A stretch of DNA of 64,000 nt from Septoria linicola (taxonomy: Eukaryota > Ascomycota > Dothideomycetes > Mycosphaerellales > Mycosphaerellaceae): contig CP099422.1 of NCBI GenBank assembly GCA_024114885.1, forward strand, positions 930,001-994,000. The letters are read 5' to 3'. A model generated the notes under the pieces. It made no database searches and was not told where the DNA came from. It saw nothing but the letters and a program-made list of their open reading frames with translations. A program made the translations under genes and the position numbers. Below, piece by piece: positions 50,981 to 62,331 of the stretch. Positions within the stretch are counted from its first letter, which is position 1, and each line of letters opens with the position of its first letter.

Positions 50981-51174
50981 AGGGTGGGTTTGATGGACTT
51001 GATTAGAAGTTGGGATGGAGGAGGAGGAGAGGGAGTGGTAAGAGGAGGTGGTTTCGGATCATGTCTTGCATTCATTCGTTCATTTCATTGCCTCGTCAAT
51101 CATTAGCTTCCTAGCTTCACGCAGACCCCAAGACATGATCTCGCTTGCGAAATAAGACCTTCTTCTTCCTACAC

Positions 51175-52176
51175 TCATGTTACCGGAACATCCTGCTTCT
51201 CATTGTGCTTCTCATCCTTCGAATCACTTCCCTTCTTCTTCCGATCAGTCATATGTTCCAACCCCGTCTTCGTCCTCATGTGCTCATGGCTCATTTTCTT
51301 GTGCTTGATGAAGAACCCTGCCACAAGCCCAAGCACCGTGAAAGCCAAAAACGCAATCCACATGTTCCGTAAACTCGATGCCGTACCAGTCCACTGCAGC
51401 AATGCCGATCCAGAAGGGTGTCCGAGGATTGTGTACGCCCAGGAAAATGATCACGAGTAAAACCGCGACTCCGACGATGGGGCGGTTGATCCAGAAGTTC
51501 CTGCTCATCTCAGTCAGCCGAGTCCAGCATCGCACTCCGAACGCTCGCCTCACCACCGCCATCCAATATTCTCAGTGACTGCACCTCCGATCATTGGACC
51601 TGCACCTCCTGCGACTGCCCACACAGCCTCCAAAGTCCCCAGTATCAACGCCCGCCCACTGCTCAACCCAAACGAATCACTCACAGTGATGTTGACCAGG
51701 CTCACCATTCCACCCGCTCCAGCCCCTTGAATCGCTCTGGCAGCTATAAGCATATTCATCGTGGTACTCAGTGCACGAATCACACTCGCCACTGCGAAGA
51801 ATGCTAAGGCGGAACGGATCGCTAGCTTTCTTCCATAGATGTCTGATGCTTTTGCCCAGATTGGCCCTGATGCAGCGTCTGCGATGAGGAATGCTCCGCC
51901 GATCCAAGAGTAGCCTGCTGCGGAGTTGAGTTCTGCTGTAATCGTGGGTATGGATGTTGCGAGACTGGTGATGTCGAGTGCGGCCATGGAGAGGGTCAAG
52001 TGGAGGGTGGTCATCGCTGGGTAGAGTGGCATCTTGGAGCGTTGTGGGGATGCATCATCGTCGGTTTGCAGTGTCCGGTCCTCATCAGGCTTGTGCGTGC
52101 TACATGTTCGATGAGCTTCACTTGGCCCTGGGTCGCCTGTGCCGCCATCGATCAGGTTCGTGCCATGTTTGTCCAT
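51175..52176 (-). pseudogene. MFS drug transporter pseudogene with internal deletion
   Basis: Exon 1 (52176-51554) encodes the start of a 14-TM MFS exporter: TLSMAALDITSLATSIPTI, then WIGGAFLIADAASGPIWAK, SDIYGRKLAI and AARAIQGAGAGG. An intron (51553-51501, GTGAGG to GCAG) leads to NFWINRPIVGVAVLL and LGVHNPRTP up to about 51385, just before TM7. There the frame shifts and the sequence continues directly into the C-terminal end of such a transporter, SLRNMWIAFLAFTVLGLV plus an Arg/Lys-rich tail, ending at 51175. TM7 to TM13, roughly 250-300 residues, are missing. It cannot encode a working transporter. Normal members are 550-600 residues. Confidence 0.8.
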
Positions 52177-53082
52177 GGCTGTATGAATGTGCAGATGTTG
52201 TCTTATGGTCCAACATTGGAATCAATGTTTTCAGTCAAAATTGGAACTCATCGTGAGATAAGGCTCGCAGCCCAGCTGTCGTAAGCCCAGCATTGACCAA
52301 CCTTGTGGCCTCCGCGGAGTCAGAGCAAGGAGGTACATACGGGCAAGAGAGATGTTCGCATGGCTCCCTGTTGCTTCGGCTACCTTACCCATGCAGAGTG
52401 CTCGCACTAGTTAGGCGAGATCGATTGTGACAAGACGTGAGTCGGGCTGGCTTGGCTGCCAAGGGAAGAGGAATACTTGTTATATACATGAGACTGCAAA
52501 TATGCTGCATTGGATGTGAGTCGGTTCAGGTTTCTCTCAAGTAGCATCTTGATGATCATGATCCGAGCGGCTTTCACTGTCGATAGCACAAGTGCAGCGA
52601 GAATTACCGTAGGCTGTCAGCAAAGCTTCCTCGCAGATCATACTCCATCATGTCATTCAAGATTTCTGCTTCGCGGCGCATTTCCGTCCCAGAGCAACCC
52701 GACAGCTTCTGTCATTCACCTCAAACAAATTGGTAGCTGATCAAAGATATTAGCCAAGAGGCGTGCAAAGAAGAAAGAGATGGAGTTGCACTTTCGCTCT
52801 AGCGTGCCTAGGTTCTCGAAATGGTATGGCGTGGTGCAGGGGCATGAGCCAGCTGAGACTACCAGAGAACGAGGAAGAAAGATTTTCATGTCCTTTCGAG
52901 TTTCGGCCAGTGGCAGACTGCTATCATACGAAGATCAGACCGCAATGAAAACCAGCATGTGTCCCGTGCGGTTGGGACGAGTGTTCTATACATCTAACTA
53001 GCGAGCTGCGAAAGCCCGCCACAAGACCTTGACAGGCTCGTGCATACCAACCTGAGCTGACAGAGAAGTATTGCGTCTAGGA
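52177..53082. other. Intergenic, no gene recognised
   Basis: Short frames only, none with recognisable content. It separates the transporter pseudogene from the CoA-enzyme cluster. Confidence 0.4.
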
Positions 53083-54978
53083 TTACAGCTTCGCTGCTTC
53101 CTTCTTCGGGGGAGCCATATCGAGCCAGGAAAAGTCCTATGTCATGTTAGTAAGAGAAAGACACATCTATCGATCAACCATAAGTCCACATACCATTTCC
53201 AGATCAGCTTGAGGATCGATAATCACATTGACCACGACAGGCACTGTCGCCTTGTACCCGATTTCCGTCGCCTTTATCAACTCCTCGGGCGTGCGAGCGA
53301 CGATGCCAATACCGCCGGCCATTTCTGCAACCTTCTGGTAGTTGGTCTGGTAGCCCAGCGACCAGGCACTGAGGGCGGCGCCCTTCTCTTGTGTGGTACC
53401 TGCCACTGTGTTCTTTTGCCTCTTCTCCCAGTCTTCGGTTGTGTTTGTGTCGCCGCGATACAGACCGTTATTGTTCATCACGAAGATCAAGACATCCATC
53501 TGGAACCGGGCCATAGTCTCTACTTCCATACCAGAGAAACCGAACGCACTGTCTCCCTCGATGGCCACGATTTTCTTGCGACCTGGTGCACCAGCATTTC
53601 CTTCAGGTTGTGGTAGGTTGTATGCTGCCCATGCCGCAATCGCATAACCGAGGCCTACGCCCATTGTGGCATAAGTTCCGGCATCGAGCTTCAGTCGAGG
53701 ATGTTCCAAAGCGAAGATTGAACGAGAAATGTCCATTGCGTTCGCGCCTTCTGACACGTAGCAGATGTCGCCATCGCTCGGATTCGACAGGCTATTGAGT
53801 GTGCGCTTGATCACGTCGTACGAGTGTTCGAACGTGATCGGGTTCTTACTCACAGCTGCCTTCTTTGCTGCCTTCTCCTCATTTCTGGCTTGGGCAGCTT
53901 TCAGACTCTTACTGAATGCCGAGAACTGTCCTTGCCATTGCCAGCCTCCCAGAATCTCGACAATCCTTTCCACAACAAGTCCTACATCACCGACGAGACT
54001 CAGCTCTGGATGTCCAGCATTCTGGCCAAGCTCATCGGCAGTAATATCGACTTGTATGATTGTTGCCTTGGGATTCCATTTTGGAGCCTCGCCGAAGGAC
54101 AATATCCAGTTCAATTTGGCACCTAGCACTAGCACTACGTCGGCCTCTTTGAGCGCCGTCGAACGTGCTGCCGAGTAGTTGTTGGGGCTAGAGTCTGCTA
54201 TCACACCTTTGCCCATGGGCGTGGGCACAAAGGGTAAGCCGGTCATGTCAATCAGTGCGTTGATATGCTTCTCAGCACGGGCGTACGCGCAGCCCTTGCC
54301 GAGAACGACCAAAGGTGCCTTTGCAGCCTTGAGGACTTGCACGACTTCCTCGATCTTGTTTTCCGGGGCTACAGAAAGAGGGGGTTCTTTGAACTTCACA
54401 AGCTGATTACGAGGCACATCGAATGTTCCTAGTATCAAGTTGGCAGGTAAGTCCACCAAGGCAGAACCAGGTCGACCGAAGTACGCCGCACGATACGCGT
54501 CGCGGATAAATTTTGGTACCAGTTCTGGGGTTGGAGGCCGTACTGCTTTCTTGGTGTGTGGTGTCAGCATTGCGATAGCATCAACTTCCTGAAAGGCTCC
54601 TCTGCCAGCATTATGCGTCTCGCTGGATCCAGCCAACACGAGTAGAGGCCAAGAATTCGCCGTTGCGTGTGGAATCTAATCTCCATATCAGTCAGGCACT
54701 GGCAGGTGCATCGAGACGATACATACGCCAGCCATAGCATGAATGATGCCTGGTCCGCCAACACATATGCATACTCCGGGCCTGCCAGTCAAGTATCCAT
54801 ATGCGGTAGCAGCATACACTGCAGCTTGCTCATTTCGAAAGCTGATGAAGCGGATGCCCAGGTACAATCCTTCTTGGCCAATGTCGGTGACCGGAAGACC
54901 TGGAAGGCCAAAAATGACCTTGACTCCCAAGTCGTGAAGCGCCTGCGCAATGATCTTCCCTCCATATGTCCCGGTCAT
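53083..54978 (-). CDS. 2-hydroxyacyl-CoA lyase / oxalyl-CoA decarboxylase family, peroxisomal
   Basis: Thiamine-diphosphate enzyme that cleaves 2-hydroxyacyl-CoA to formyl-CoA and an aldehyde, or decarboxylates oxalyl-CoA. Exons 54978-54727, 54675-53194, 53136-53083 (595 residues). The joins give HAMAGIPHATANSWPLL and LEMDFSWLD. FRNEQAAVYAA holds the catalytic Glu; PTPMGKGVIAD and GARLNWIL-like GAKLNWILSFG are typical of the lyase. GDSAFGFSGMEVET with VMNNNGLYRGD is the ThDP/Mg motif. The small last exon ends KEAAKL, so the protein carries a PTS1 signal (AKL) and is probably peroxisomal. Overall it is closer to the eukaryotic lyase than to bacterial oxalyl-CoA decarboxylase. The acyl-CoA synthetase gene lies 337 bp upstream, same strand. 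Confidence 0.92.
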
Positions 54979-55315
54979 GTTTGCAGGTAAATCACGAGAC
55001 GTGATGCGGGAAGAAAAGTGCTCGATACCCACTCTCGCACGGGGGCAATCCAATATTTCTAGTGTCTATAGACAGTTGGTGCTCTGCGGGGACGTGCATG
55101 CCGCCCCCGAGGTCAACCTGCATCAGAAGGCTGCAGGACATGGTTCAAGCTACCAGGACGCCAAGACCCTCGCCTCGTGGCGATCGGAGCAACGGATCTG
55201 TCTTAGACTATTTTGCTACGCGTCGCACCGCGTGAGGCTCGTGCGTTGCACTAACATTTTGTTGTTCGTCCAGAACATGTCTGAACAGAGACACCCGCTA
55301 TCGAGCTGTCAATAT
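54979..55315. other. Intergenic between the lyase and synthetase genes
   Basis: A 337-bp gap between two minus-strand genes. No gene seen; promoter of the lyase gene expected here. Confidence 0.45.
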
Positions 55316-57153
55316 CTATCGCTTCACGAGAATATCTACTAGCTTCCGCAAATCAGGTTTGCTGATCTTGCCGCTGGTGGTTTGTGGCCACTTGTCTGGA
55401 GCTTTTCCATCACCGAGCCAGAAGAAGTATCGTGGTGCTTTGAATCGTGCGAGCTTTTCTCTGACGAATGCTCGCAAGTCATCTTCGCTGGGACATTTTT
55501 CTGAGAAGCCGTCTCTAAGCTCGATGAAAGCGCCTAGTTCCTCGCCGTACTTGTCGTCCGGAACACCGACGATCGAGGCTTGCGCCACGGATTCGTGCTC
55601 GATGAGACGGTCCTCAATCTCCATAGGCGAGATGTTCTCCCCTCCGCGGATGATGAGGTCCTTGATCCGCCCTGAGATGATGAAGTAACCCTCTGGGTCG
55701 AGGTAGCCTTCATCACCTGTGTGCATCCACTTCCTGAGCACGGTACTGTCGTCTTGTCAGTAATGATTGATGCATGCCACTGTTTGATCCGCACTTACCC
55801 ATCACCAAGACCGCCAACCCCGCCAGTCTCCAAATCCTCAGGGTGGTACTTCAACGTCTCGTCTGTCTTTTTCTTGTTGTTCAGATACTCTGACATTTGC
55901 CCGTATCCGCTAGCAACGATCTCGCCCTTTTCGCCCCATGGCAGCACAATACCTGTATCTGGTTTCACAATCTTCGCAATGAAGTGCGGGAAAAGCCTGC
56001 CTGCCGTCTTGATGCGCTTTTCGTACGGATCGGTCTCGTGCATCATGCTGACAAAAGAGCTCAGTTCTGTCATGCCCCAGCATGTATACAGACGCGGCAC
56101 CGGGAATTTGGTCACAATTCGTCGTAGAAGCTCCGGTGGCATGGCCGCGCCTGCAATAATACCAAACTTGATCGTTGATCGATCAATAGAGTCGAGTTCC
56201 TTGAGCTCCATTTCGGTCACAAACATAGTTGGTACGCCGTAGATTGCTGTACATTGATACGTCTGAATCGATCGTAGCGTTGCGGAAGAGTTGAATATTT
56301 CATGCGGCAGCACCAGGGCGGACCCGCCGACTGTGCTAGAGCTGATGCCCACGATCATACCAAAGGAGTGGAAAAGTGGGACTGGAAGACAGATGCGGTC
56401 TCGGTCTGTCATACGGGTTTGCTGCCAGATGTATCGACCGCAGTTCATGATGTTATAATGTGATAGAGCAACACTTTTCGGCAAGCCAGTCGACCCAGAG
56501 GTAAACTGCACGTTGACCATGTCATGAGGCGAAATGTTGACCTCCGAAAGTTGCTGTGCATCTGCCTCGAACTGTTCGATGTATTCCTCGTACTTTGCCG
56601 ATCTTGCCAGAGGACCAGAAAGTGTGTACTTCTGGGCAAGGTCGTCCATGATGAGGAACTTTGCTATCGATGGTATTTCTTCCGCGATCTTAGGCAGGAC
56701 TTTTGTGTTATCATAGAATGTGAAGCCGGGCGAAGTCACCATCATCTTTGGTCGCACGATTTTGAGTAGGGCCAACATTTCTGATTCTGCATAGGCGTAG
56801 TTAAGCAGTACCAGAGCTGCTCCCAGTCTTGTGCAGGCGAAGAAGGTCTCGAAATATTCGACTCTGCTCCCAAGTGATATGGCTACCAGGTCGCCATTCC
56901 CAATACCATCCTTTGCCATAGATCGGGCCAGCTTGATGCTCCGTTCGCGTAACTGTGCCCACGACAAGGTCAGACCTTTCTGTGGATGCGATATGACAGC
57001 AGGTCTGTCACCGCGAATTTCCGCATTGTGATCCAGTAGTTGTGCAAAGGTCATTGTAAGAGGCACTGGTGCTGAAGGACCATAGACTATGGACGGCGGT
57101 CTCACATCTTGTACTGCTGTACCCAGGCTCTCGATCTGCTCGCTGGAGGCCAT
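55316..57153 (-). CDS. Acyl-CoA synthetase (AMP-forming)
   Basis: Activates a carboxylic acid to its CoA thioester through an adenylate. Exons 57153-55799 and 55745-55316 (594 residues); the intron (53 bp, GTAAGT to GACAG) joins GLGDG to TVLRKWMHTGDEGY in phase. Motifs in order: FTSGSTGLPKSVALSHYN (P-loop), VPLFHSFG, YGVPTMF, CWGMTELSS, HTGDEGYLDPEGYFIISGRIKDLIIRGGENISP, and the catalytic lysine in TTSGKISKPDLRK. Overall it resembles medium-chain or aryl acyl-CoA synthetases. The C-terminus (ILVKR) is not a standard PTS1. It could make the CoA ester used by the neighbouring lyase. It diverges from the thiolase-like gene across 476 bp. Confidence 0.9.
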
Positions 57154-57629
57154 TGTGATGGTCAGATGCTATTCTTTCGAATCGTATCAAGACTTCCGCA
57201 AGTTGGTGATAGTTGTAGAGCAGTCTATCAATAGAATACCGCAGCACCCGTTGTGGTATGCTTGACAATACATCCAAGTGGTGGTGCCTTCACTCGGGGC
57301 TCGCTCAGAAGTCCTTGCCCGTGTGGTGCGTGGGTTGGCGGCGCTTCGACATGCCGGTTATCCAACAATCAATGTCCTGAGCGAGCGAGACCGTGCCTGA
57401 TGGTCTTGACCACAACGCGTTCCGTTAGCCGATGGCGCACGTCAATGGCTGGAAGCCGAGAGCGTCTGAGGGGGATCGCCACGAGGTGCAGTGGCTGAGT
57501 GGCCCATGCTTCTCACCTCCGCGAGCCCCACGAAGCTTGTTCGCGTGGAGGTCCGAACATCAGGAAGAGCGATAATGACCTGGCTAATGTAGGTCATCCG
57601 GTGCGAATTCTGGAATCCATTTAGATGCA
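57154..57629. promoter_or_regulatory. Bidirectional promoter region between acyl-CoA synthetase and thiolase-like gene
   Basis: The two genes diverge from this 476-bp segment, so shared control is possible. No specific factor site was identified. Confidence 0.45.
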
Positions 57630-58795
57630 ATGATCATGAGAGTCTCACAAGCCCACATAGCTGGCATCGCTATTGCACGTGTCGACGATGGAACGCTTCA
57701 CGACCCCGCTCTAGCAGCCAGTGCAAGAGCGATGTTGGATGCGGGCATTACCTATACCAATATTGACCAGAGCATTGTTTCTTTCCAGGACGATTCGCGG
57801 ATCCCAGCGACATGTCTTCATGCGTTTGGAATGGAAGGCGCGCCGATTGCTGAAGTGGACAACAAATCTGTACTGTTCACAGCCGTGCAGTCTATTAAAT
57901 CTAGACAGTCGAATTGTGCGTTGGTGCTAGGCCTCGACAGCGTAGGTAACAGCCATGCAAGATAGCCGGAAATCGCTAAGGCTCGCAGCACACATCGATG
58001 ACAGCAAAAGGGCCTTCGGCAGGTTACGTGCGCAACCCGCGACATGATTAAGCGATGACGGCTGACCATGCTGTAGAATCTTGTCGTTGGAATTGTGCTC
58101 GTATCAGACCTCTTCTTGACATCTCATGCATATCTCAAGGACAGTGCAATTTGTATTCGAGGCTATTCATTAGTATATCCAGTGCACTCTCGCAGCTTAG
58201 GCGGGACAGATCCGAGTCGCACAGCTCGGACGGCTGTCAGCAGTGCACTACGACAAGCGCAGCTCAGGTCGACAGACGTGCAACTCTTGCACCTGCCACG
58301 AGATCTACGCGAAAGCAATCCTCGTGCTCTGTCGGGTTTCGATGCGGCGACATCTGAGCTTTCCAGATCGCTTGGCTCTGAGCAGGGCACGGCAGGTTTC
58401 GCCGTGCTCGCAACGCTTGGTACGTTCTTGATTACAATGCATAGCATGACATAGGCTAATGATGTACGCGTACAGTGTGGCAGTTCCGAGGTTGGGCGGG
58501 CGATCTTCCACACATTGCACACAATTGCTTGCTGTACACATTGAGTCCTAGCGGAGCTGTAAGCGTTATCATCCTTGGACGATCAGATGGGCGAGCGGCG
58601 CTGAAATGGGAGGAAGTCCAGAACGTAAGAGATGGGAGAGAACGACTTGGATACAATCCAGCTGTGGAGACCAGGGAGATATGTGTTGAAGATCTGGAAG
58701 CTGTGCGTGCACGCGATGAATTTGTGCCGACGGCGCAGAAGGCGATACAATTGCCAGTCAAAGGTGGCGATCGTGCGGCGTTGGCGAGATTGTGA
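57630..58795 (+). CDS. SCPx-type thiolase-like protein, shortened and lacking active-site residues
   Basis: Exons 57630-57941, 58077-58419, 58476-58795 (324 residues); all three phases close. The N-terminal AHIAGIAIARVDDG and GMEGAPIAEVDN and later WQFRGWAGDLP and SGAVSVIILGRSDG follow the SCPx thiolase pattern (the GMxGxPI..VNNN segment, WQLRG, and the final GGAVVVTxYK strand). But the nucleophile region reads VDNKSVLF instead of VNNNC, about 110 residues of the central part are absent, HDCF is replaced by LHLPRD, and the GHPLGATG motif is lost. The protein still ends ARL, a PTS1-like tripeptide. Probably catalytically dead: a decaying or repurposed thiolase. Intact frames argue against simple decay. 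Confidence 0.7.
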
Positions 58796-59809
58796 TGTGT
58801 ATGGGGAGGAATCGTGAATTCGAGCGCGTCGAGGAGGAATTCGCGACGCGCCAAAGCGAACTTCACGTTTCTGCCAGGGTTGATGAGTTCTCCGTCTTGA
58901 CACTTCCTCCCAATACAAGCATACTTCATCTGTCTAGACCTCTTGGCTGTCAGGTCTTAACGTGCTCATGGTCGGCGCATGACAACACTCAGTATCCGTG
59001 ATGGCCCTGAGCGGCTAGCCGGGAGTCTCTGATGATCGGCAAAACAACTCATCCTGCATGCGCCAGTATTGGCATAGCCTTCGCATCAATCCGGAGTCGC
59101 TCGTCGTGGCTGAATCGCAATCCACAGATCAGACCCCGCGTGCTAGAAGCTGGAACTGGCCTTTGTTCGTGAGCTATACCTCCAGAGCAAGAAGCAATAC
59201 GTACACCGAGTGCAGCGCCTCGTTCGGCACGCTTGCTGCAGATCAGAGGCTGCCAATTTGATAACTGTTCGAAGTACATCGGCCAGACGGATGCTCGAAG
59301 CAACTCTGGACTTTGCACCTGACATTTTCCCGTGCTACATCTTCCTAGGTACATCCACAATGTGTGCGATCGCTAACTCCTAGACACTCTTCGCCGGCCG
59401 ACTGCTCCAGAGCTGAAGATGCGACAAGCGAAACTTATCTGTCGTGCACGATTCATTCGTCCATCGTCCATCGTGGCTGAAATGCTCGCTCGACACGACA
59501 CTGCTGGGCTATGGTAAAGGATAATGAAGCCATAGCTGTCCCAGATGAGCCGTGCGGAGCGAAAGCCAAAGGCCTCGCTCCGCCTCCCCGCCCCCACAAT
59601 CTCCATGAACAAGAAGATCTGGTGCCCGTGAGAGCTTCACCACATCCTCGCTCTCAGGATCGAGACTCTGAACTGTATGCGTGCAATGCGACGCTGTATA
59701 TATGCGCCTCTGGACAATGTATGGCGGGGTCGCCAAAGACTGGTAGGTCTGAGGTCTGAACTTATTCACGTTCATCCTTTAACATTGCCTGTACTCGAGA
59801 AACGCGAAA
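58796..59809. other. 1-kb gap inside the CoA-enzyme cluster, no gene recognised
   Basis: Frames of 60-100 codons on both strands overlap one another and show no known domain. A decayed gene is possible, since the flanking genes belong to one apparent cluster, but nothing can be named. Confidence 0.4.
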
Positions 59810-61823
59810 ATGGCAGAATCATTTGACTTTATCATTGTTGGAGGAGGCACGTGCGGGCCCGTTGTCGCTGGCAGCCTGTCGGAGCAATCGAACTTGAAGA
59901 TTCTCATTCTCGAGGCAGGAGCTGACAACAAGGACTTGGACAATGTGCACATGCCTGGAGCGTAAGTGGCTACGAAGAAGGGTGTCCAGACAGCAGTTTC
60001 GCTAAAGCCTCAACTCCAGCTGGACAAAGAATCACTATGGGCCTACTGATTGGAACATCGTATCGCCACCACAGCCTGGCTTACTGGGAAAAGAATGCAG
60101 ACTGCCTCGCGGCAGGTTCCTCGGTGGCAGCAGCGGGTCCAATGGCACTATTTGCGTGCGTGGTGTCAAGCAGAACTATGATGACTGGGGGCTTCCAGAA
60201 TGGAGCGGTGACGAGATGTTGAGAGCGATGAAAAAGGTGAGTGCGGTAAGTTGCCGTGTGGAAGCTGAGCTGACCTCTATTCGAGGCGGAGACTTTCCAT
60301 CCCAAGAAGTAAGAAGATCGCAGCCAGTGGACTTTGTCCTTCAAGTCTCGTACTCACGAATGGCTGCCAGACCCGACCTCTATTCGGGATTGTGCTGACG
60401 TACTTGTCCAGATGGTTCTCACACGATGAAGACGCCCACGGCTATGATGGGCCCCTGCACATCGAACCAGCGCTTCCTCCTATCCCAATTGCCGATGCTC
60501 TCTTCGAATCGTTTAAGTCAAAAGGTCTTCCTTACATTCCAGACATGTTCTCGTCCGGCGTGGCTTCTAATGGATGTGGTCACGCCATGAGGACAACTTA
60601 CCAGGGCTGGCGAACGACTGCTGCGGACTATATCACAAAGGACAAAGAGCGGCCGAACGTGACAATCAGGTGTGATGCGACAGTAGACAAAGTAATTCTG
60701 GAGCCTGCTGCAGATGGCGAACTGGAAGCCAAGGCAGTCGAATACGTTGATGCCCACGGCAACAGAGTCAGTGTCAACGCAAGCAAAGAAGTCATTGTCT
60801 GTGGTGGCACTTATTGCAGTCCCGCGATTTTCATGCGATCAGGAATTGGACCAAGCAAGACCCTGCAAGATCTCAACATTCCCGTGCTCAAGGACATTCC
60901 AGCTCTAGGACAAAATTTGCAAGATTATCAGCTCATTTTTACATACTACGAGGTGAAAGAACCAGACTTGACAGATGATGCGAGAGTCCACCACGCCCCT
61001 GAAGCCCACGATAATGGCCACAAGGAATGGAAGAACGGCAAGACCGGCTGGCTAGCGACTTTTCCGTTCGGCGCGTTCGGCTTCACACGACTCAGTGACC
61101 GTCTCGATAAAGAGAATCCAGAGTGGGCGGCATTGCCGCGTGAGCCAGGGCGAGATCCCATGGGTCTGACAAAGGACCAGCCAAACTTGGAGTTCTTCAA
61201 CACGGTAAGTCATATGCATACCGTATCTCCGACACGATGACTAATGCGTGTCCCAGATATGCTATGGTGGACCACCTGAATACACAGACAAGCCCAGAGA
61301 AGGTGAATGGGCCTTCGCCATGTGTGCGTTCCTCTGCGGCCAGCAATCACGAGGTGAGGTGAAGATTCAGACCACCGACCCGTTTGAGCCTCCATACGTC
61401 GACCCACGATACCTCTCCGACAAGCGTGATGTGATCATGATGTCTGAAGGTGTGCGATGGGCCAATGAGGTCGTCATGGAGGGCGCAGGCACAAAGCACC
61501 TGATCAAAGGTTCCTGGCCAAAGGGCGCCACGCACCATCTGAACAAGACCAACGAGGAGTGGCAGCCACATGTGCAGAAGTATGCTTCGACTTCGTACCA
61601 TCCGGTCGGTACTTGCAAGATTGGCAAGAAGGAGGACCCGACCGCTGTGGTTGACAAGCATCTTATTGTGTTCGGCACAAAGAATCTGCGTGTTGTGGAC
61701 TGCAGTATCATGCCGTCCGTGCACAGTGGACATACGCAGATGCCAGCTTTTGGTATTGCTGAGAAGGCAGCTGAGTATATCCTGCAAGCTGCAGGCGCGC
61801 AGAAGACTGGTGTTAGTGCTTAG
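59810..61823 (+). CDS. GMC oxidoreductase (glucose-methanol-choline family)
   Basis: FAD-dependent alcohol oxidase or dehydrogenase. Exons 59810-59961, 60020-60236, 60286-60308 (23 bases), 60412-61204, 61257-61823 (583 residues), all phases consistent. The start MAESFDFIIVGGGTCGPVVAG is the ADP-binding Rossmann motif, followed by ILILEAGAD. GGSSGSNGTICVRG is the first GMC signature; SGIGPSKTLQDLNIPV is the second. The C-terminal domain has SYHPVGTCKIG with the catalytic His and VHSGHTQMPAFGIAEKAAEYI with the second His. No signal peptide, so probably intracellular, unlike secreted aryl-alcohol oxidases. It could oxidise an alcohol or aldehyde made in the neighbouring pathway; substrate unknown. 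Confidence 0.93.
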
Positions 61824-62331
61824 TCGACTTCTCTGATAGTTGTTTTTAGTGGCTTCCACATTGTCTACGCATGCGACGTGACCAGAATTTCACTTTATGC
61901 AAAAGAACACAAACATATGAGGTGCCGTAAAATTAGCTCTCGGACAAGCTTCTTGATAGCGGTGCTAACCAAAAGATTCTGATGTCAACTCGCTCAGGAA
62001 TCTCGCCGTCTGCTCTTCGCCTCCGTCTGACTGCATGCTGCCTTGGCTATCTATCCAAATCCGAACTGCCAGCGCCCGTATCTCTCAACGCCATAAGCTA
62101 TACCGTTTGGTCTTCGTCCTAGCTCTCAGTAGCGTAGTGTCTCTCGCGTGCTGAGAGACACACTGGATCAATGGCTCGGAGATGATGAACACAGTTGTGG
62201 AGTGACCGAGACTCACGTTTTGACTTGTTTATGCTGCTAAGGTTCATGCGGTGCTTAGATTCACTCAGCACCGCTCTGCAAAACCGCTCGACGAGAATCT
62301 CCTACGATGTCCTCCCTGCCGCCGCAGTCCC
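61824..62331. other. Intergenic between convergent genes, nothing recognised
   Basis: Space between the stop codons of the plus-strand oxidoreductase and the minus-strand gene at 62332. Confidence 0.4.

Noticed and set aside
51284..51562. Separate small gene downstream of the truncated transporter
   Set aside because: Its residues are the continuation of the transporter (NFWINRP, LGVHNPRTP) followed by out-of-frame sequence of the C-terminal tail, so it is part of the pseudogene.
54688..55053. Lyase start at 55053
   Set aside because: The codon is TTG. ATG 54978 begins the conserved N-terminus and the extension has no family resemblance.
53083..57153. Lyase and synthetase as a dedicated oxalate-degradation pair
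   Set aside because: The pairing of an AMP-forming CoA ligase with this ThDP family would fit oxalate breakdown, but the lyase looks more like the eukaryotic 2-hydroxyacyl-CoA lyase, so the substrate is left open.
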